This document shows, piece by piece, positions 37,939 to 51,566 of a stretch of DNA of 64,000 nt. The translations under genes were made by a program, and so were the position numbers. This DNA comes from Ottowia flava. GTDB lineage: Bacteria > Pseudomonadota > Gammaproteobacteria > Burkholderiales > Burkholderiaceae_C. The notes beneath the pieces were generated by a model, which ran no database searches, was not told where the DNA came from, and was given only the letters and a program-made list of their open reading frames with translations. Each line of letters opens with the position of its first letter. The stretch's first letter is position 1. Location: assembly GCF_008017535.1 (NCBI RefSeq), contig NZ_VRUA01000001.1, forward strand, positions 186,001-250,000, in the 5' to 3' direction.

Positions 37939-39060
37939 GTGAAAGTTGCTGATCGCCGAATTTCCCTGGCCCTCGTGGGCTCCACGGCCGTGATGGCACT
38001 GAGCGCCTGCTCGATGCTCGAGCCCGACAAGATCGACTACAAGACCGCCGGCCGCGGCGTGGCGCTGGAAGTCCCGCCCGATTTGACTCAACTGCCTGGC
38101 CAGACCCGTTACAACGCGGGCGGCAACAGCGGCGTGGTCACCGCCAGCGGCTACCAGGCCGGCCAGGCCGCGACGCAAACCACCGGCACCCAAGCCGCCG
38201 CCAACGCCATCGCCGACGTGCAATTCAAGCGCGATGGCGGCGAGCGGTGGCTGCACATCGGCCGATCGCCAGACCAGTTGTGGGGCCCAGTGCGCGACTT
38301 CTGGCTCGAAAGCGGCTTTCTGCTGGCGGTGGATCAGGCCAACATCGGCCTGATGGAAACCGACTGGGCCGAAAACCGCGCCAAAATCCCGCAGGACTTC
38401 ATCCGCAACACCATCGGCAAGGTGTTCGATTCGCTGTATTCCACCGGCGAGCGGGACCGCTTCCGCACGCGCCTGGAGCGCAGTGCTGACGGCGGCACCG
38501 ACATCTTCGTCACGCACCGCGGCATGGAAGAGGTGTATTCGTCGGCACGCAAAGACAGCACGATCTGGCAGCCGCGCGCCCGCGACCCCGAGTTGGAGGC
38601 CGAGTTCCTGCGCCGCATGATGGTCAAGCTGGGGGTGTCGCAAGAGGAATCGAAGGCCATGCTGGCCAGTACCGGCGCTGCAACCAAGGCTGCGCCGCAA
38701 GCCGCAGTGGCCTCGATCGGCGGACAGCCGACGGTGCAGGTCAACGAGGACTTCGACCGCGCCTGGCGCCGCGTCGGCCTGGCGCTCGACCGGACCGGCT
38801 TCACCGTGGAGGACCGCGACCGCAGCAAGGGCATCTACTTTGTGCGCTACATCGACCCGAAGGTCGAAAAACAGGAGCCCGGCTTCTTCGGCAAGCTGTT
38901 CGGCGGCGCCAGCAAGCAGTTGCCGACCACCAAGTACCAGATAGTGGTGCGCGGCCAAGGCCAGGGCAGCGTGGTCAACGTCATGGACGGTAACGGCGCG
39001 CCCGCGCCGCAGGCCGATGCTCAGCGCATCATGCGGGTGCTGGCCGACGAATTGAAATAA
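37939..39060 (+). CDS. bamC: Outer membrane assembly lipoprotein BamC
   Basis: A 373-residue lipoprotein (lipobox LSAC) with the BamC/NlpB layout. An unstructured N-terminal segment (YKTAGRGVALEVPPDLTQL), which in E. coli binds BamD, is followed by two helix-grip domains (about 95-205 and 260-373). Translation starts at the GTG at 37939 with AAAGGA eight bases upstream. The dapA-bamC order is conserved across beta- and gammaproteobacteria. Confidence 0.9.
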   Translation: MKVADRRISLALVGSTAVMALSACSMLEPDKIDYKTAGRGVALEVPPDLTQLPGQTRYNAGGNSGVVTASGYQAGQAATQTTGTQAAANAIADVQFKRDGGERWLHIGRSPDQLWGPVRDFWLESGFLLAVDQANIGLMETDWAENRAKIPQDFIRNTIGKVFDSLYSTGERDRFRTRLERSADGGTDIFVTHRGMEEVYSSARKDSTIWQPRARDPELEAEFLRRMMVKLGVSQEESKAMLASTGAATKAAPQAAVASIGGQPTVQVNEDFDRAWRRVGLALDRTGFTVEDRDRSKGIYFVRYIDPKVEKQEPGFFGKLFGGASKQLPTTKYQIVVRGQGQGSVVNVMDGNGAPAPQADAQRIMRVLADELK

Positions 39061-39110
39061 GCGGCGCGCGCGGCCGTTTCGTGCCGCGCATCGCCTCCTG
39101 ACCTGCTGTC

Positions 39111-39890
39111 TTGCTTCGCTTTCGCAACCTTGCCAGCGGCAGCGCTGGCAACGCCACACTGGTTGAAGCCCGCGACGGCCTGAGCCGCACCCTGGTGCTC
39201 GTCGATTGCGGTCTGGGCTGGCGACAGTTGGGCGCCGCCCTCGCCCGTTGCGGACTGAGTGCCGACGAGCTCGACGCGGTCTTCATCACCCATGAACATG
39301 GCGACCATGTCGGCTGCGCGCCCCTGCTGGCGCAGCGCCACGGCGTCGCCCTGTGGGGCAGCGCCGGCACTCTGCTCGCGCTGCGAGAGGCCGGCTACGA
39401 GGGCCCGGCGTACACCGCGCGCGACGGACAGACATTGGCCGTTGGCGCGCTACAGATCCGCCCTTTCACCGTGCCTCACGACGCACGCGAGCCGCTGCAG
39501 TTGCGCTGCAGCGACGGCGCGCGCGATCTCGGGGTGCTGACCGATCTGGGCCACGTCACGCCCTACGTCGTGGCCTGTCTGGCGCGCTGCCATGCGCTGA
39601 TGCTAGAGAGCAACCACGATCCAGCCATGCTCGCCGCGTCGCGCTACCCGCCTTTTCTGAAGCGGCGCGTGAGTGGTCTGCATGGCCACCTCAGCAACGA
39701 GCAGGCCGCCGCGGCACTGGTGTCCTTGCGACACGACGCCTTGAACACGGTCGTCGCCGCGCACCTGAGCGAGCGCAACAATCTGCCGGTACTGGCACGT
39801 ACGGCCTTTGCTGAGGCGCTCGGCAGCGCGCCGGAGGATGTCCTGGTGGCCGAGCGCCAGGGCATGGTCGAAGGATGGTTGACGGTGTAG
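39111..39890 (+). CDS. MBL-fold metallohydrolase, YycJ/WalJ-like
   Basis: A 259-residue metallo-beta-lactamase-fold protein: LASGSAGNATLVEA at the N-terminus, metal motif THEHGDHVG, and later GHLSNEQAA, HLSERNN. These are features of the YycJ (WalJ) group, implicated in exonuclease activity in Bacillus; the role in betaproteobacteria is unknown. It appears to start at the TTG at 39111, 50 bp after bamC, so it may share that operon. Confidence 0.83.
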   Translation: MLRFRNLASGSAGNATLVEARDGLSRTLVLVDCGLGWRQLGAALARCGLSADELDAVFITHEHGDHVGCAPLLAQRHGVALWGSAGTLLALREAGYEGPAYTARDGQTLAVGALQIRPFTVPHDAREPLQLRCSDGARDLGVLTDLGHVTPYVVACLARCHALMLESNHDPAMLAASRYPPFLKRRVSGLHGHLSNEQAAAALVSLRHDALNTVVAAHLSERNNLPVLARTAFAEALGSAPEDVLVAERQGMVEGWLTV

Positions 39891-40011
39891 TGTGGCGGCC
39901 CAGGGCTTGATGACCGAGTACCTCGCTGAAGCACCTTCATAAAGTTCACGCCAAAACGCCCGACGAGACGACGAGGCCAGCATGGCCTTGGCAGTCCTGG
40001 CACGTCCCAAA

Positions 40012-40032
40012 GAAAAAACCACCCGAAGGTGG
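40012..40032 (-). terminator. Intrinsic terminator of the Ala-rich lipoprotein gene
   Basis: On the minus strand: CCACC-TTCG-GGTGG followed by TTTTTTC. The UUCG tetraloop makes this a strong terminator. Confidence 0.88.
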
Positions 40033-40095
40033 CTCTCTCTCTAGCATCCAAGCTGAGACAAGGGGTCGATTCGCCCCCTGCCCAGTTGGCGCCTA

Positions 40096-40470
40096 TTAGT
40101 TGCTGGCAGCGCTGGCAGCGGCGGTAGCAGCGTCAGCGGCAGCGCTGGCGGCAGCACCCACAGCGGCGGCGGCGGCGGCACCAGCGGCATCGGCAGCAGA
40201 ACCCACGGCGGCACCAGCGGCCGACGCGGCATTGCCAGCGGCAGACGCAGCACCGTCCACAGCAGCACCGGCGGCGCTGGCAGCGTTGCCGGCGGCGGTG
40301 GCAGCAGAGTCAGCTGCGCTCGCGGCGGCGTCGGCGGCGCTGGCAGCGGAATCAGCGGCAGCAGCGGCAGCAGGCGCTTCCGGAGCAGGCGCAGGAGCCT
40401 CTTCCTTCTTGCCGCAGGCGGCGAGCGAAGCAGCGGCGATCAGGGCGGCCAGAACGAGCGATTTATTCAT
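40096..40470 (-). CDS. Alanine-rich lipoprotein with internal repeats
   Basis: A 124-residue lipoprotein (lipobox LAAC, then GKKEEAPAPAPEAP). After the linker, nearly the whole chain is Ala with periodic Ser, Asp, Gly and Asn. A 17-18-residue unit is repeated (GNAASAAGAAVDGAASAA then GNAASAAGAAVGSAADAA), predicting a continuous Ala-rich helix. A good GAGGACC ribosome site and a strong terminator suggest a highly expressed single gene. Function unknown; helical periplasmic rods such as Lpp-like spacers are only an analogy. Confidence 0.8.
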   Translation of the reverse strand: MNKSLVLAALIAAASLAACGKKEEAPAPAPEAPAAAAAADSAASAADAAASAADSAATAAGNAASAAGAAVDGAASAAGNAASAAGAAVGSAADAAGAAAAAAVGAAASAAADAATAAASAASN

Positions 40471-40667
40471 GTCAAAGGTCCTCTATGAAAATCAGAATAG
40501 TTATCAGAAGAAGAATCAGAGCGCTGCATTATCAAAATGCCATCGTCCCGACCAAATGAAAAGCGGAAAGAAGCCCTTCGCCTACTCCCGCTCAACCTGA
40601 AATTATAGCGACCAAAGATGCAATCGCTACAAACCCTGATGTACGTGCGCCACGAATAAACAAAGTT

Positions 40668-41180
40668 TCACAAACCCAGCGTCGTCGCAGGAAAACCAGG
40701 TGTGCTGCGCTTCAGCCACTCATCGAGTGCCTGGCGCTGAGCGACGCGGCGCTCCGGCTCGGACCCGCTGGTGCCTGTACTGCGCATGGTGTCGGCGCGC
40801 GCCAGTGCCCACTCGGGCGACCACAGCGCACTGGGCATATCCTGCGGACCGGCATGCGAGCAGATGCGGCAATCGATCTTGTGCGACCAGAACCTGCGCC
40901 ATTCCGTGAACAGCGGGTGGAGACGAACGACCTTGTCGTAATTTCGCGCCAGCATCACAAACCTGTCGGCTTGGCGGATCCATTTGCCCAAGGCGTCGAC
41001 CAAGGCGCGCTCGTTCAGCGGCCAATCCTCGAAATCGGCATCGCTGATGATCATTTCACGCCAGCCTGCCCGCTCAGCCATCAGGAAAGCCGCGCTGACG
41101 CTGGCCCGAAACGCCTCGCGCCCAAGGAAGGCGCCGTCGGGCAATCGGCCCGGCTCGTCGGTCATTGGCTCATTCGGCAT
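40668..41180 (-). CDS. Uncharacterised protein
   Basis: A 170-residue cytosolic protein. It has a central acidic/aromatic region (SDADFEDWPLNERALVDALG), a FVMLARNYDKVVRLHPLF stretch and WRRFWSHKIDCRIC. It is not recognised by function. The ATG at 41180 has GGGGTGGA upstream and overlaps the roxA stop by 11 bases, so the two are probably coupled; an ATG at 41165 is possible. Close relatives accompany roxA in this family of bacteria, by inference. Confidence 0.75.
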   Translation of the reverse strand: MPNEPMTDEPGRLPDGAFLGREAFRASVSAAFLMAERAGWREMIISDADFEDWPLNERALVDALGKWIRQADRFVMLARNYDKVVRLHPLFTEWRRFWSHKIDCRICSHAGPQDMPSALWSPEWALARADTMRSTGTSGSEPERRVAQRQALDEWLKRSTPGFPATTLGL

Positions 41181-42288
41181 GGATCCACCCCGCATCGCAC
41201 CATTGCTGCAACAGCGACCGCGCACCCGCGCTCAAGGCCTTCACGCCTTTGGCATCCAGACGGCGCTGGTCGGCCAGCAAGCGCATGGTTCGCGCGTCTC
41301 GACCAGAGGCACTGAAGCCTTCGCCGTTGATGAACACATGGTCTTCGTCGTAGAGCATACGGGTGCGCCGGTCAAGGCGCACGCCCTGCAGCGGCCCTAC
41401 CAAACCGGTTGGCGGCTCGAACCAGACGCTGGGCTTGGGCTCCGTCAACCATTCCCCCATCAGCATAGCCAACAGACCAGGATCCTCCAATGCGCGCGCC
41501 AGCGCGTCGCGTGCAAAGTCCCGCATGGCCGCGGGCACCTCGCCCGGAGCGCTGACGGCGGGCTGTGACGGATCGCGGTACGCGGCATCGCCGACCAGTT
41601 CGCGCGCCTCCTCGGCCAGCCGACCCAGCAGTTCCTGCGCCACCTCACCGCTCGCCGGCTGGCGAAAGCCGATGGAATACGTCATGCATTCACCTAGGGC
41701 AACTCCGTCGTGGGCCCAACGGGGCGGTAGGTAGAGCATGTCGCCCGGCTCCAGGACATGTTCTTCTTCCGGCTCGAATTCGGCCAGGATTTTCAGTGGC
41801 AGACCATCGACAAGACGGAGGTTTTTCTGCCGTCCGATGCGCCAACGGCGCTGGCCGTGCGCCTGCAGCAGAAACACGTCGTAGCTGTCGAAATGGGGAC
41901 CGACGCCGCCGCCATCGGTTGCAAAGCTGATCATGATGTCGTCCAGCCGCGCGTCCGGCACGAAGCGAAACTGCTGCATCAAGCCATGGACAGCGTCGTC
42001 GTGGAGATCGACTCCCTGCACCAGCAGCGTCCACTCGCGCTCATTCAGCGGTGGCAACGATCGGCGCGTCAGCGGGCCTCGGCGCAATCGCCAGCCGCCT
42101 GATTGCGTGATCAGGCGCGATTCGACCGACTCGTCGGCCGCCATGGCGAACAAATCCGCGCGTGAAACCAGCGGCGTGGAGCAAGGAATGGCCTGACGCA
42201 CCAGCAGGGGCTTCTTTTGCCAGTACCGCTTCATGAATTGGGCGGGAGATAGCCCACCCAGCAGGGTCTGAGGTTGGTTCACATCCAT
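41170..42288 (-). CDS. JmjC/cupin ribosomal protein oxygenase (YcfD/RoxA type)
   Basis: A 372-residue 2-oxoglutarate/Fe(II) oxygenase of the YcfD type, which in E. coli hydroxylates an arginine of ribosomal protein uL16. Iron ligands are H132 and D134 (GPHFDSYDVF) and H193 (RWAHDGVA). The C-terminal winged-helix part is also present. The ATG at 42288 (MDVNQPQTLLGGLSP) is chosen; a 23-residue upstream extension is not conserved. It is divergent from the PPIase gene. Confidence 0.9.
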   Translation of the reverse strand: MDVNQPQTLLGGLSPAQFMKRYWQKKPLLVRQAIPCSTPLVSRADLFAMAADESVESRLITQSGGWRLRRGPLTRRSLPPLNEREWTLLVQGVDLHDDAVHGLMQQFRFVPDARLDDIMISFATDGGGVGPHFDSYDVFLLQAHGQRRWRIGRQKNLRLVDGLPLKILAEFEPEEEHVLEPGDMLYLPPRWAHDGVALGECMTYSIGFRQPASGEVAQELLGRLAEEARELVGDAAYRDPSQPAVSAPGEVPAAMRDFARDALARALEDPGLLAMLMGEWLTEPKPSVWFEPPTGLVGPLQGVRLDRRTRMLYDEDHVFINGEGFSASGRDARTMRLLADQRRLDAKGVKALSAGARSLLQQWCDAGWIHAE

Positions 42289-42345
42289 GGTTGGCAAGCA
42301 TACGCAACTCGGCCGCCGCCCAGCTTGCAGTGAGACAATCAGCGC

Positions 42346-42870
42346 ATGGAAATACATTCACCCTGCGTGGTCGCGCTGACCTGGAAGCTCAAGGACAGCC
42401 TTGGCGATAACCTCGACGAACTGGACGAGCCGGTCGAGTTTCTGGTGGGCGGCGACGACTTGTTGCCAGCGATCGACCGCGCCTTGCAAGGCCACGAAGC
42501 CGGCGCTGAGTTGCACCTCAATCTGGAGCCGGAAGACGCTTTCGGCGACTACGACGAGAACCAGGTGTTTTTGGCACCCCGCGCCACGCTGCCGGAGTCG
42601 ATCGAAGAGGGCATGCTGCTGGAAGCCAGCTCGCTGCCCGCGGACGTCGTGAAGGGCGCCACGCCTGAAGCGCTGCTCACGGTCACCGAGCTTTATCCAG
42701 AACATGCCGTGCTGGATGGCAACCATCCTTTGGCAGGAATTTCGCTTCGACTCGATCTGAAGGTGGTGGCGGTGCGTGAAGCGACCGAGGCAGAAGTCGA
42801 GAATGGGTCGGTTGGCACGGGCTTTTTCCGTCTGCAACCGCTGGCGCCGGGCGGCACCGAATTGCACTGA
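42346..42870 (+). CDS. FKBP-type peptidyl-prolyl isomerase, SlyD-like
   Basis: A 174-residue protein with the SlyD layout. An FKBP core (WKLKDSLGDNLDELDEPVEF, LVGGDDLLPAIDRALQGHEAG) contains the insert-in-flap chaperone domain (PEDAFGDYDENQVF to LPADVVKG) and closes with NHPLAGISLRLDLKVVAV. The His/Cys-rich metal-binding tail of E. coli SlyD is absent. It should be a cytosolic folding helper. A strong terminator follows. Confidence 0.9.
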   Translation: MEIHSPCVVALTWKLKDSLGDNLDELDEPVEFLVGGDDLLPAIDRALQGHEAGAELHLNLEPEDAFGDYDENQVFLAPRATLPESIEEGMLLEASSLPADVVKGATPEALLTVTELYPEHAVLDGNHPLAGISLRLDLKVVAVREATEAEVENGSVGTGFFRLQPLAPGGTELH

Positions 42871-42885
42871 GGGATACGGAAATCA

Positions 42886-42916
42886 AGAAAACGGCACCCG
42901 CGGGTGCCGTTTTTCA
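42886..42916. terminator. Bidirectional intrinsic terminator
   Basis: AAAACGGCACCC paired with GGGTGCCGTTTT(T): a perfect 12-bp stem with A and T runs on both sides. It separates the convergent SlyD-like and glycine-zipper genes. Confidence 0.92.
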
Positions 42917-42948
42917 TGCCTGCCGAGGTGTTGTACGCCCCGTCAGAA

Positions 42949-43440
42949 TCAGCGGTACAGCTGATTGCCGTCTGCACGCACACGGTCGCCGATGCGCACA
43001 TCGGGTGCCTGAGCGTAGTCGAAGCTGCGCATGGAGCCGTTGTCCATCTGCACCGTGACGCGGTAGTAGTCCTGACCGCTGTTGCGGTTCATGTTTTGCT
43101 CGATGGCGCGGCCGATCAGCGCGCCGCCGACCACACCGACCACGGTCGCCGCGGTGCGACCCCTGCCGCCGCCCACCTGGTTGCCAGCCAAGCCGCCAAC
43201 AACGCCGCCTGCTACAGCGCCGGCCACGCCCTGCGATTGACCACCTCGGAGGTACTCGACGTTGGTCACGCGACCAAACTGGGCGTAGTTGCCCTGACCT
43301 TGCTGCTGCGGGTAGCCCCCCTGGGGATAGCCCTGTTGGGGATAACCGCTTTGCTGCGGGTAAGGCGCGGCACAGGCTGCCAACAGCAATGCGGCACTGG
43401 CAGCACCCACGGAAGAAATCAGTCGGGTTGGGATGGGCAT
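42949..43440 (-). CDS. Glycine-zipper lipoprotein (SlyB-like)
   Basis: A 163-residue lipoprotein (lipobox LAAC at the signal-peptide end). It has a Tyr/Gln/Gly-rich spacer with repeated GYPQQ units, a glycine-zipper 2TM domain (GVAGAVAGGVVGGLAGNQVG to TVVGVVGGALIGRAIEQ) and a small C-terminal beta domain (YRVTVQMDNGSMRSFDY). It belongs to the SlyB/Pcp outer-membrane family. The ATG at 43440 has GGAGAG upstream. The 17-residue Q/Y/G spacer is unusual in being repetitive. Confidence 0.88.
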   Translation of the reverse strand: MPIPTRLISSVGAASAALLLAACAAPYPQQSGYPQQGYPQGGYPQQQGQGNYAQFGRVTNVEYLRGGQSQGVAGAVAGGVVGGLAGNQVGGGRGRTAATVVGVVGGALIGRAIEQNMNRNSGQDYYRVTVQMDNGSMRSFDYAQAPDVRIGDRVRADGNQLYR

Positions 43441-43699
43441 GAGTTCTCTCCAAAAAATCTCGGACATCTGAGTCAGGCAAGCCACCGATGGTCAACTTGC
43501 CCGTCGTGCCCGATTAAACACAACCTGCCCATTGGAACTACGTCTGGCAGGTAAAGCCGCGGTCACAAGTCCTCAGCAAACGTAAGTACCCAGGCGAGCC
43601 TCGCGTCAGACGCGACCTACAACCCGATCGGGTTCATGATGCATCCAGAACAACTCGCCGACCTGCACGCGGAAACCGGGCGCAGCGTTGCTTCGCAGT

Positions 43700-44145
43700 T
43701 CAACCACGCCCTGTGGAGCCGTACCCACCCGTTCCGCGCGCCGATTCAGCGGCGAAGTCGTCCACGACGTTAAAGCTGGCCTGCACCACCGGCACGATCA
43801 CCAGCTGCGCGATGCGCTCCATCGGCTCGATGGTGAAGGCCACGTCGCTGCGGTTCCAGGCGCTGACCATCAGCTGGCCTTGGTAATCGCTGTCGATCAG
43901 CCCGACCAGGTTGCCCAGCACGATGCCGTGCTTGTGCCCCAGCCCGGAGCGCGGCAGGATCATCGCCGCGTAACCCGCGTCGGCCAAGTGAATCGCCATG
44001 CCGGTCGGCACCAGCTGCCAGGCGTTGGGCGCCAGCGTCAGCGGGGCGTCCAGGCAGGCGCGCAGGTCCAGCCCGGCGCTGCCCGGCGTGGCGTAGGCCG
44101 GCAGCTGGCTGCGCAGGCGTTCATCCAGAATGCGGACGTCCAGTT

Positions 44146-44149
<4 letters not shown>
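43700..44149 (-). CDS. dut: dUTP diphosphatase
   Basis: A 149-residue trimeric dUTPase with motifs in order: [42 protein letters not shown] and the C-terminal [11 protein letters not shown]. It hydrolyses dUTP to dUMP. The start overlaps the coaBC stop (ATGA); the coaBC-dut pairing is common. Confidence 0.97.
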
Positions 44150-48068
<3,919 letters not shown>

Positions 48069-48133
48069 CGCGGCTCGGCGCTGTGCGCCCTGCCCCCGAT
48101 TCATCCCATTCCAACCATCCAGGAGATCACCTC

Positions 48134-48424
48134 ATGCCCAGCGGCTACATCATCGCCAACGTCAAAGTGACCAACCCCGAGCAGTACGAGGAATACAAGA
48201 AGTGGTCGACGGCTGCGTTTGCCGCCCACAACGCCGAGATCTGCGTGCGCGGTGGCCAGGTCGAGGTGATGGAAGGCGACTGGCAGCCGGACCGCGTGGT
48301 GGTCGCCAAATTCCCCAGTTTTGATGCGGCCAAGGCCTTCTACGACTCGGTCGAATACCTGAAAGCGCGCAAAGCGCGCGAAGGTGCGGCCATCATGCGC
48401 CTGGTCGCCGTCGAAGGCATGTAA
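48134..48424 (+). CDS. DUF1330 domain protein
   Basis: A 96-residue dimeric alpha/beta-barrel-type protein. It begins MPSGYIIANVKVTNPEQYEEY and contains GGQVEVMEGDWQPDRVVVAKF and the FPSFDAAKAFYDS helix, all typical of DUF1330. The ribosome site AGGAG is strong. It is conserved between kdsA and eno in this group. The biochemical role is unknown. Confidence 0.92.
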   Translation: MPSGYIIANVKVTNPEQYEEYKKWSTAAFAAHNAEICVRGGQVEVMEGDWQPDRVVVAKFPSFDAAKAFYDSVEYLKARKAREGAAIMRLVAVEGM

Positions 48425-48485
48425 GCCTGGCGCTCCGATGCGCGCCCAGTCCGGCGCGCCCACCGGAACGACCACCCATTACTCC

Positions 48486-48545
48486 TGATTTAGTAGCTGC
48501 CTGCGCAATCCCCCGTGGGACGGGCGGCCGATTTCATTTGCAACT
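48486..48545 (+). repeat. Dispersed repeat, copy 15
   Basis: Core 48494-48534 reads TAGCTGCCTGCGCAATCCC, then CCGTGGGACGGGCGGCCGATTT. It lies in the DUF1330-eno gap and forms much of the eno leader. Confidence 0.88.
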
Positions 48546-48550
48546 CTTGA

Positions 48551-49852
<1,302 letters not shown>

Positions 49853-50030
49853 GCGACACGCTGGGTGGGAAAACCACCGTGCTTTACTCCACCCAGTGAA
49901 CAGATGATCGCCTCTGGAACCTGTCCACAGGACTGTGCAACATGCCACACTCCGCGCCAGCCGTTTTACAATCTGCGCGGAGTTCTATTAAACTCATAGC
50001 AAAGCCGTTCCTGAAAAAGCCACCCTCCGC

Positions 50031-50309
50031 ATGTCCAACCGCGCAGTCCCAGCCGTCCTGATCGTGCTGCTGGTCGTCGTCCACGCGCAGTTGTGGTTTG
50101 GGCGTGGCAGCGTGCCCAATGTGACGTCCCTGCAGCGCAAAGTCGATCAGCAAAAGGCCAGCAACAACCAGGCGCGACTGGCCAACGACCAGCTCGGCTC
50201 AGAGGTGGATGACCTGAAAGCGGGCCTCGGCATGGTTGAGGAGAAGGCGCGCATGGAACTGGGCATGGTCAGGCCCAACGAGATCTTCGTCCAGGTGACG
50301 CCGCGTTAG
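50031..50309 (+). CDS. ftsB: Cell division protein FtsB
   Basis: A 92-residue bitopic membrane protein with one N-terminal TM helix (AVPAVLIVLLVVVHAQLWFG) and a periplasmic coiled coil (SLQRKVDQQKASNNQARLAN) ending in the conserved EEKARMELGMV segment. FtsB bridges FtsL and FtsQ in the divisome. It stands 178 bp after eno, its usual neighbour. Confidence 0.93.
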   Translation: MSNRAVPAVLIVLLVVVHAQLWFGRGSVPNVTSLQRKVDQQKASNNQARLANDQLGSEVDDLKAGLGMVEEKARMELGMVRPNEIFVQVTPR

Positions 50310-50330
50310 GTGCACCGTCGGGGGCTGCAA

Positions 50331-50720
50331 CTACTTTCGCGTGTGAGTGCGAAAGGCAACAAATGCCCCGAATGCGCAGCACAGCGCCATCACCATCATG
50401 TAGACGACAACGAACCAATTCGATCCAAACTTGGATGAAGTTAGGGCCAACAGAAAAAGCGGCCCCAAGACCGCGACCATGGCCACATGAAGCTGAGGGC
50501 GATTTCTAGCGAACCGCGCGGTGAAGTACCCGGATAAGACGGGCATGAGCAGGAAATGTCCTAGCCACACCAACCCGCCAAGGACAGAAACGCGACCCTG
50601 TTCACCCCAATCCACGAAGTTGCTTAACACAACCCCCGAGGCCAGCCACGGCAGGAAATAGCAGCCGAACAGTGCGAAAAGAAGCACCCTCCAGTCGATG
50701 CGTAAGTGCTCTCGCCACAT
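50331..50720 (-). CDS. Four-TM membrane protein of unknown function, lower GC
   Basis: A 129-residue protein with four hydrophobic segments (VLLFALFGCYFLPWLASG, VLGGLVWLGHFLLMPVLSG, MVAVLGPLFLLALTS, NWFVVVYMMVMALCCAFGAF). No family is recognised. By eye its GC content and codon use are lower than the neighbours, consistent with foreign origin. GAGG precedes the ATG at 50720. It sits where trmD is usually found after rimM. Confidence 0.7.
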   Translation of the reverse strand: MWREHLRIDWRVLLFALFGCYFLPWLASGVVLSNFVDWGEQGRVSVLGGLVWLGHFLLMPVLSGYFTARFARNRPQLHVAMVAVLGPLFLLALTSSKFGSNWFVVVYMMVMALCCAFGAFVAFRTHTRK

Positions 50721-50731
50721 GCGGGCCTCAG

Positions 50732-51298
50732 TCAATAGTCCGCTTGCCAATCCACCGTGATGCGCTTGCCCGCCAGGTCGACCTCATCGACATAGGCGTC
50801 CACGAACGGAATCAGGCGCTCCAGCTGCTTGCCGTTTGCCTCGTAGCCCAGCACCAGCGTCTGCTGCGGGCCGGTGGCCATCAAGTCGGTCACGTGGCCC
50901 AAGGCCACCCCTTCGCGGTTGACCACCGGCAAGCCGATCAGGTCGACCCAGTAGTACTCGCCCTCTTCCGGTGTCGGGAAGGACGATCGGGCAATGAAGA
51001 TGCGCGCGCCCTTGAGCTGCTCTGCCGCGGTGCGATCCGGCACCTCGTGTGCGCTGGCGACGACGGTGTCGGCGTGTTCGCGCGTCTGCTTGATCGACAG
51101 GCTGACGGTACCGCTGAAATGCCGCGCACCGCGCTCGGGCTGCTGCAGAAACCAGCGTTGGGAAGAAAAAAGCGCCTCGGGCGAGGCGCTGTAGGGCTGG
51201 ATCTTGAACCAGCCCTTGATGCCCCAAGCGTCCAGTACGCGGCCAACCTCCACCGCGTCGGGTGGCAATTCGGCCGGCTCCGGTGCGCCGGGGGTCAT
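50732..51298 (-). CDS. rimM: 16S rRNA processing protein RimM
   Basis: A 188-residue RimM with an N-terminal beta-barrel (VEVGRVLDAWGIKGWFKIQP) and a C-terminal PRC-barrel (EYYWVDLIGLPVVNREGVALG). It binds uS19 and assists 30S head assembly. The start is MTPGAPEP at 51298, 7 bp after rpsP; the open frame extends upstream without conservation. An intrinsic-terminator sequence lies within codons 36-46. Unlike the usual rpsP-rimM-trmD-rplS operon, trmD and rplS do not follow. Confidence 0.94.
   Translation of the reverse strand: MTPGAPEPAELPPDAVEVGRVLDAWGIKGWFKIQPYSASPEALFSSQRWFLQQPERGARHFSGTVSLSIKQTREHADTVVASAHEVPDRTAAEQLKGARIFIARSSFPTPEEGEYYWVDLIGLPVVNREGVALGHVTDLMATGPQQTLVLGYEANGKQLERLIPFVDAYVDEVDLAGKRITVDWQADY
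51161..51190 (-). terminator. Terminator-like hairpin inside rimM
   Basis: On the coding strand: AGCGCCTCG, CC, CGAGGCGCT, then TTTTTCTTCC. The stem is a perfect 9-bp palindrome followed by six T (counting the last stem T), within rimM codons for SASPEALFSSQ and in the direction of transcription. Confidence 0.7.
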
Positions 51299-51305
51299 CG
51301 GGCGA

Positions 51306-51566
51306 TCAGGCAGCAGCTGGGGCGGCCTTGGCGGCCTGCTTGACCAGACGGGCCACGGTGGGCGACATCTGGGCGCCAACGCCGGTCCAGTAGCTCAGGC
51401 GGTCCTGGGCCACGCGCAGACCTTCTTCACCTTCGACGGCGCCGGGGTTGTAGAAACCCACGCGCTCGATGAAGCGGCCATCGCGGCGAACGCGCTTGTC
51501 GGCCACGACGATGTTGTAGAAGGGACGGGCTTTGGCGCCGCCGCGCGAGAGACGAATAACGACCAT
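51306..51566 (-). CDS. rpsP: 30S ribosomal protein bS16
   Basis: An 86-residue bS16 beginning [20 protein letters not shown], with the conserved [20 protein letters not shown]. It is first in the rpsP-rimM unit. The 274-bp region upstream up to 51840, shared with the divergent acetyltransferase, should contain the promoter. Confidence 0.98.
   Translation of the reverse strand: MVVIRLSRGGAKARPFYNIVVADKRVRRDGRFIERVGFYNPGAVEGEEGLRVAQDRLSYWTGVGAQMSPTVARLVKQAAKAAPAAA

Noticed and set aside
43636-43775. A short plus-strand frame starting MMHPEQLADLHAETGR between the glycine-zipper gene and dut
   Set aside because: It runs into the 3' end of dut, has no clear ribosome site and no recognised homologue, and is too short to support.
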